Shown here piece by piece: positions 14,351-17,941 of a stretch of 17,941 bases of DNA (positions are counted from its first letter, which is position 1; every line of letters begins with the position of its first letter). Below the pieces are notes generated by a model. The model was not told the DNA's origin. It made no database searches and saw only the letters and a list, made by a program, of their open reading frames with translations. This stretch comes from Thermohalobaculum sp035513135 (GTDB lineage Bacteria; Pseudomonadota; Alphaproteobacteria; Rhodobacterales; Rhodobacteraceae): positions 1 through 17,941 of the forward strand of contig DATKCQ010000127.1 of the NCBI GenBank assembly GCA_035513135.1. The letters run 5' to 3'. Position numbers and translations under genes: made by a program.

Positions 14351-14974
14351 ATGCCGGGCGCCGCGCTGACCGGCTTCGCCACCGGCTTCTCGCTGATCCT
14401 CGCGATCGGCGCGCAGAACGCCTTCGTGCTGCGCCAGGGGCTGCTGCGCGCCCACGTGCTCGCGGTCTGCCTCGCCTGCGCGCTCTCCGACGCCGTCCTG
14501 ATCGCCGCCGGCGTCGCCGGCATGGGCAGCCTCGCCGCCGCCGCCCCCTGGGCACCCGCGGCGCTGGCGCTGGGCGGCGCCGCCTTCCTCCTCGTCTACG
14601 GGGCCCTGAGCCTCGCCCGCGCCTTCCGCCCCGACAGCCTCAGCGCCGCGAACCACGGCACCGGCTCGCTCGCCCGCGCGCTCGGCACCTGCCTGGCGCT
14701 CACCTGGCTGAACCCGCACGTCTACCTCGACACGGTGGCCCTGATCGGCGCCATCTCGGCCGGCTTCGCGCTGGGCGACGAGAAGCGCGCCTTCGCTGCC
14801 GGCGCCATCCTCGCCAGCTTCATGTTCTTCTTCGGGCTCGGCTACGGCGCCCGCCTGCTCGCGCCGCTCTTCGCCCGTCCGCGCGCCTGGACGGTGCTCG
14901 ACATCGCCATCGCGCTCGTCATGTGGTCGATCGCCGCGGCGCTGATCGCCAGCATCGATCCGGCGCGGCTCTAG
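14351..14974 (+). CDS. LysE/ArgO-type amino acid exporter
   Basis: A 207-residue polytopic protein with about six membrane segments. The N-terminal GFSLILAIGAQNAFVLRQGL is the hallmark of the LysE/ArgO exporters of basic amino acids, and TWLNPHVYLDTVALIG in the second half is equally typical. Members export arginine or lysine at the inner membrane; the substrate here is not certain. No adjacent LysR-type regulator (ArgP/LysG) is present. It begins 27 nt after the DUF502 stop, with the short gap occupied by a 9-codon ORF. Its TAG stop lies in the CTAG that opens palindromic element copy 2. Confidence 0.93.
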   Translation: MPGAALTGFATGFSLILAIGAQNAFVLRQGLLRAHVLAVCLACALSDAVLIAAGVAGMGSLAAAAPWAPAALALGGAAFLLVYGALSLARAFRPDSLSAANHGTGSLARALGTCLALTWLNPHVYLDTVALIGAISAGFALGDEKRAFAAGAILASFMFFFGLGYGARLLAPLFARPRAWTVLDIAIALVMWSIAAALIASIDPARL

Positions 14975-15038
14975 CACGGTGAGTCACCGCGATTTCCGAG
15001 TCGCAAAGTGACTCCACTTCGCTCGAAATCGCTCTAGA
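14971..15038. repeat. Palindromic intergenic element, copy 2
   Basis: It begins at CTAG (containing the stop of the exporter gene) and ends at GCTCTAGA. CGGTGA (14977-14982) / TCACCG (14984-14989) form a compact palindrome. The main stem pairs GCGATTTC (14989-14996) and GAG (14998-15000) with CTCGAAATCGC (15022-15032) around the same bulged C as copy 1. The inner stem is AAGTG (15006-15010) / CACTT (15015-15019) with a 4-nt loop. Relative to copy 1, one G-C pair of the inner stem has become A-T. Confidence 0.8.
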
Positions 15039-15072
15039 CTGCGCGCCAGCCGCGCCCGCAGGAGCCCCCGCG

Positions 15073-15615
15073 ATGCAAATCGACAAGATTCCCCCCGGCC
15101 TCAACCCGCCCAAGGACATCAACGTGATCATCGAGATCCCCGGCGGCCCGGCCGGCGGTCAGCCGGTGAAATACGAGATCGACAAGGAGTCGGGCGCGCT
15201 GATCGTCGACCGCATCGTCAACGTGCCGATGTTCTATCCCAACAATTACGGCTTCGTCCCCAACACCCTGCACGAGGACGGCGACCCGGTGGACGCGATG
15301 GTGCGCACCGAGGTCACGCTGGTGCCCGGCTCGGTGATCCGCTGCCGGCTGATCGGCGTCTTGCATATGGAGGACGACGGCGGCATCGACGACAAGCTGA
15401 TCGCGCTGCCGCTCGAGCACATCGACCCGTTCCAGGCCGAGATCCAGACGCTCGAGGACCTGCCCAAGCGCCACCGCCAGCGCATCTGGCACTTCTTCGA
15501 GAACTACAAGGCGCTGGAGTCGGGCAAGTGGGCCCGCGTCACCGGCTGGGGCGACCAGGCCGAGGCCGAGCGCATCCTCATGGAATCGATCGAGCGCGGA
15601 AAGGCCAAGGCCTGA
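15073..15615 (+). CDS. ppa: Soluble inorganic pyrophosphatase (family I)
   Basis: A 180-residue family I PPase, normal for bacteria. It has the active-site blocks FYPNNYGFVPNTL, D69-G-D71-P-V-D74 (the D-x-D-P-x-D signature) and GGIDDKLIALP, with Glu21, Lys33, Glu35 and Arg47 matching catalytic residues of the E. coli enzyme. It hydrolyses pyrophosphate to two phosphates in the cytoplasm with Mg2+, pulling biosynthetic reactions forward. The ATG at 15073 has AGGAG at 15060-15064. Palindromic element copy 2 lies just upstream; no clear -35/-10 pair was seen. The membrane pyrophosphatase gene follows after 115 bp. Confidence 0.97.
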   Translation: MQIDKIPPGLNPPKDINVIIEIPGGPAGGQPVKYEIDKESGALIVDRIVNVPMFYPNNYGFVPNTLHEDGDPVDAMVRTEVTLVPGSVIRCRLIGVLHMEDDGGIDDKLIALPLEHIDPFQAEIQTLEDLPKRHRQRIWHFFENYKALESGKWARVTGWGDQAEAERILMESIERGKAKA

Positions 15616-15730
15616 GCAAGCGCCTGATCTGAAATTACTTTCCCTCGCGGAGCGCTGCGCCGATGCGCCCACTTGCCACTCCGCCGGTTCTGGGCCAAGT
15701 TCCGCGCCCGTTCAGTGTGGGAGGGAATCG

Positions 15731-17866
15731 ATGCTCAATTTCCTGATCATCGCCTGCGGCGCCATGTCCATCGTCTATGGCGTCTGGGCGATCAAGTCGG
15801 TGATGGCGGCGGATGCCGGCAACGACCGCATGCAGGAGATCGCCGCGGCGATCCAGGAGGGGGCCACGGCCTACCTCACGCGCCAGTACACCACGATCGC
15901 CATCGTCGGCGTGATCATTTTCTTCATCGTCTCCTATCTTCTCGGAATCGCCGTAGGCATCGGCTTCCTGATCGGCGCCTCGCTGTCCGCCGCGGCCGGC
16001 TTCATCGGCATGATGGTCTCGGTGCGCGCCAATGTCCGCACCGCCCAGGCGGCCAGCCGCAGCCTCGCCGAGGGCCTCGAGATCGCCTTCCGCTCGGGCG
16101 CCGTAACCGGGCTCCTGGTGGCCGGCCTCGCGCTGCTCGGCGTCGCCGTCTACTACAGCTTGCTCACCCTGATCGGCTTTGACAGCTCGGACCGCACGGT
16201 GATCGACGCGCTGGTGGCGCTCGGCTTCGGCGGCTCGCTGATCTCGATCTTCGCGCGCCTGGGCGGCGGCATCTTCACCAAGGGCGCCGACGTGGGCGGC
16301 GACCTGGTCGGCAAGGTCGAGGCGGGCATCCCCGAGGACGACCCGCGCAACCCCGCGACCATCGCCGACAACGTGGGCGACAACGTGGGCGACTGCGCCG
16401 GCATGGCCGCCGACCTGTTCGAGACCTACGCCGTGACCGTGGTCGCCACCATGGTGCTGGGCTCGATCTACTTCGCCGGCTCGGGGCTGGTCGAGGCGGT
16501 GATGATCTACCCGCTGACCATCGGCGCCGTCTGCGTGCTGACCACCATCGCCGGCACCTTCTTCGTCAAGCTGGGCGCCAGCCAGAACATCATGGGCGCG
16601 CTCTACAAGGGCTTCGCCGCCACCGGCATCCTCTCGCTGATCGCGCTGCTGCCGGTCACCTGGATCGTCTTCCCCGACGGGCTCGGCACCGTGTTCGAGG
16701 CCCCCAGCGGCAACTTCACGGCGATGGACCTGTTCTGGTGCGGCGCCGTGGGCCTTCTCGTCACCACGCTGATCATCGTCATCACCGAGTACTACACCGG
16801 CACCGGCTACCGCCCGGTGCGCTCGGTGGCGCAGTCCTCGGTCACCGGCCACGGCACCAACGTCATCCAGGGGCTGGCCATCTCGCTCGAGTCCACCGCC
16901 CTGCCGGCGCTGGTGATCATCGCCGGCATCATCGGCAGCTTCCAGCTCGCCGGGCTCTACGGCATCGCCATCGCGGTCACCACCATGCTGGCGCTGGCCG
17001 GCATGGTGGTGGCGCTCGACGCCTTCGGCCCGGTCACCGACAACGCCGGCGGCATCGCCGAGATGGCCGACCTGCCCGAGGACGTGCGCGCGACCACCGA
17101 CGCGCTCGACGCCGTCGGCAACACCACCAAGGCGGTGACCAAGGGCTACGCCATCGGCTCGGCGGGCCTCGGCGCGCTGGTGCTGTTCGCCGCCTACACG
17201 CAGGACCTCGCCTACTTCTCGGCCAACGCGGCGCCCGGCTCCTACTTCGACGGGGTGGTGGTCGACTTCTCGCTCGCCAACCCCTACGTGGTCGCGGGGC
17301 TGTTCTTCGGCGGCCTGCTGCCCTTCCTCTTCAGCAGCATGGCCATGACCGCCGTGGGCCGCGCGGCCTCGGCCGTGGTCGAGGAGGTGCGCCGCCAGTT
17401 CCGCGAGAAGCCGGGCATCATGCAGGGCACCGAGCGGCCCGACTACGGCCGCGCCGTCGACATGCTGACCAAGGCGGCGATCAAGGAGATGATCATCCCC
17501 TCGATGCTCCCGGTGCTCTCGCCCATCGTGGTGTTCTTCGTGGTGAACTGGATCGCCGACCCCTCCGCCGCGTTCTCGGCGGTCGGCGCCATGCTGCTCG
17601 GCGTCATCATCACCGGGCTCTTCGTCGCCATCTCCATGACCTCGGGCGGCGGCGCCTGGGACAACGCCAAGAAGCTGATCGAGGACGGCTTCACCGACTC
17701 GGCCGGCAACCTGCACGAGAAGGGCTCGGAGACGCACAAGGCGGCCGTCACCGGCGACACCGTGGGCGACCCCTACAAGGACACCGCCGGCCCGGCGGTG
17801 AACCCGATGATCAAGATCACCAACATCGTGGCGCTGCTGCTGCTGGCGGTGATGGCGCACGGCTGA
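15731..17866 (+). CDS. hppA: K+-independent proton-pumping membrane pyrophosphatase
   Basis: A 711-residue protein with about 16 membrane segments. The substrate-binding DVGGDLVGKVEAGIPEDDPR starts at residue 187, followed by the DNVGDNVGDCAGMAADLFE block. The segment N464-T-T-K467-A-V-T470-K carries Lys and Thr at the two positions that distinguish K+-independent H+-PPases (K+-dependent ones have Ala and usually Gly/Ala). It couples pyrophosphate hydrolysis to proton transport across the cytoplasmic membrane. The ATG at 15731 is preceded by GGGAGGGA with ideal spacing. The gene is followed by a hairpin terminator. The 115-bp gap after ppa shows no clear promoter, so co-transcription with ppa is possible. 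Confidence 0.97.
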   Translation: MLNFLIIACGAMSIVYGVWAIKSVMAADAGNDRMQEIAAAIQEGATAYLTRQYTTIAIVGVIIFFIVSYLLGIAVGIGFLIGASLSAAAGFIGMMVSVRANVRTAQAASRSLAEGLEIAFRSGAVTGLLVAGLALLGVAVYYSLLTLIGFDSSDRTVIDALVALGFGGSLISIFARLGGGIFTKGADVGGDLVGKVEAGIPEDDPRNPATIADNVGDNVGDCAGMAADLFETYAVTVVATMVLGSIYFAGSGLVEAVMIYPLTIGAVCVLTTIAGTFFVKLGASQNIMGALYKGFAATGILSLIALLPVTWIVFPDGLGTVFEAPSGNFTAMDLFWCGAVGLLVTTLIIVITEYYTGTGYRPVRSVAQSSVTGHGTNVIQGLAISLESTALPALVIIAGIIGSFQLAGLYGIAIAVTTMLALAGMVVALDAFGPVTDNAGGIAEMADLPEDVRATTDALDAVGNTTKAVTKGYAIGSAGLGALVLFAAYTQDLAYFSANAAPGSYFDGVVVDFSLANPYVVAGLFFGGLLPFLFSSMAMTAVGRAASAVVEEVRRQFREKPGIMQGTERPDYGRAVDMLTKAAIKEMIIPSMLPVLSPIVVFFVVNWIADPSAAFSAVGAMLLGVIITGLFVAISMTSGGGAWDNAKKLIEDGFTDSAGNLHEKGSETHKAAVTGDTVGDPYKDTAGPAVNPMIKITNIVALLLLAVMAHG

Positions 17867-17889
17867 TGCCCGCGCCCGGCAAAAGACTC

Positions 17890-17923
17890 GACGAGCCCCG
17901 CCGACGCGGGGCTCGTTCCGTTT
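17890..17923 (+). terminator. Hairpin terminator after hppA
   Basis: ACGAGCCCCG (17891-17900) pairs perfectly with CGGGGCTCGT (17907-17916), with one more C-G pair closing a CGAC loop, then TCCGTTT. The stem begins 24 nt after the hppA stop. The T-run is short and interrupted, so it is a moderate rho-independent terminator. Confidence 0.8.
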
Positions 17924-17941
17924 GATCGGCCCCTCCGCGAT

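Noticed and set aside
15616..15730. Promoter for hppA (TTGCCA at 15673-15678)
   Set aside because: No acceptable -10 box follows at 16-19 bp; the match is at background level.
15635..17860. Minus-strand open frame of 741 codons opposite hppA
   Set aside because: Low-complexity His/Asp/Gly-rich shadow of a complete membrane pyrophosphatase gene on the plus strand.
1..17941. tRNA, rRNA, CRISPR arrays, insertion sequences, prophage or defence genes
   Set aside because: Reading both strands gave no transposase, integrase, Cas or toxin-antitoxin motif and no spaced direct-repeat array; the tandem repeats found are contiguous 12-15-nt units, not CRISPR-like.

Overview
This is a very GC-rich, densely packed chromosomal window. 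Its gene families and operon style point to an alphaproteobacterium: a mreB-mreC-mreD-mrdA-rodA elongasome operon, a K+-independent membrane pyrophosphatase, DUF502 and MlaC-family proteins, and small CTAG-bounded intergenic palindromes. The lineage call is inference from gene content; no rRNA, tRNA, CRISPR array or insertion sequence was seen.

Region 1 (1-5574, + strand) is the 3' part of an aryl-polyene / xanthomonadin-type pigment gene cluster. In order it encodes the C-terminus of a beta-ketoacyl-ACP synthase, a Cys-less ketosynthase-like chain-length-factor partner, a hotdog 3-hydroxyacyl-ACP dehydratase, a FabG-like ketoreductase, a flavin-dependent halogenase-like enzyme, an acyl carrier protein, a polytopic membrane protein and an acyl/aryl-AMP ligase. 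All genes overlap or abut, so they probably form one translationally coupled transcript. The likely logic is that the ligase loads an aromatic starter on the ACP, the ketosynthase pair extends it, and the ketoreductase and dehydratase make the conjugated polyene. The flavoenzyme may halogenate or oxidise the product. Acyltransferases, transporters and starter-synthesis genes are not in view and would lie upstream.

Region 2 (5599-6785) holds a convergent minus-strand MlaC/Ttg2D-family periplasmic lipid-binding protein gene and a 557-bp intergenic region. That region has a GC-rich hairpin, a 13-bp perfect inverted repeat running into a 49-nt pure-purine tract, a good sigma70-type promoter, and a leader of about 210 nt with short tandem repeats ahead of mreB.

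Region 3 (6786-12434, + strand) is the Rod/elongasome operon, with genes 17 nt apart or less. It builds the lateral peptidoglycan wall: MreB filaments, the MreC/MreD scaffold, the PBP2 transpeptidase and the RodA glycosyltransferase.

Region 4 (12435-17941, + strand) is housekeeping: a GhrA-like 2-hydroxyacid dehydrogenase, a DUF502 membrane protein, a LysE/ArgO-type exporter, soluble inorganic pyrophosphatase (ppa) and proton-pumping membrane pyrophosphatase (hppA), closed by a hairpin terminator. Two related palindromic elements sit after rodA and after the LysE-type gene. These are the only two genes in the window that end in TAG, and each TAG lies in the CTAG at the edge of an element.
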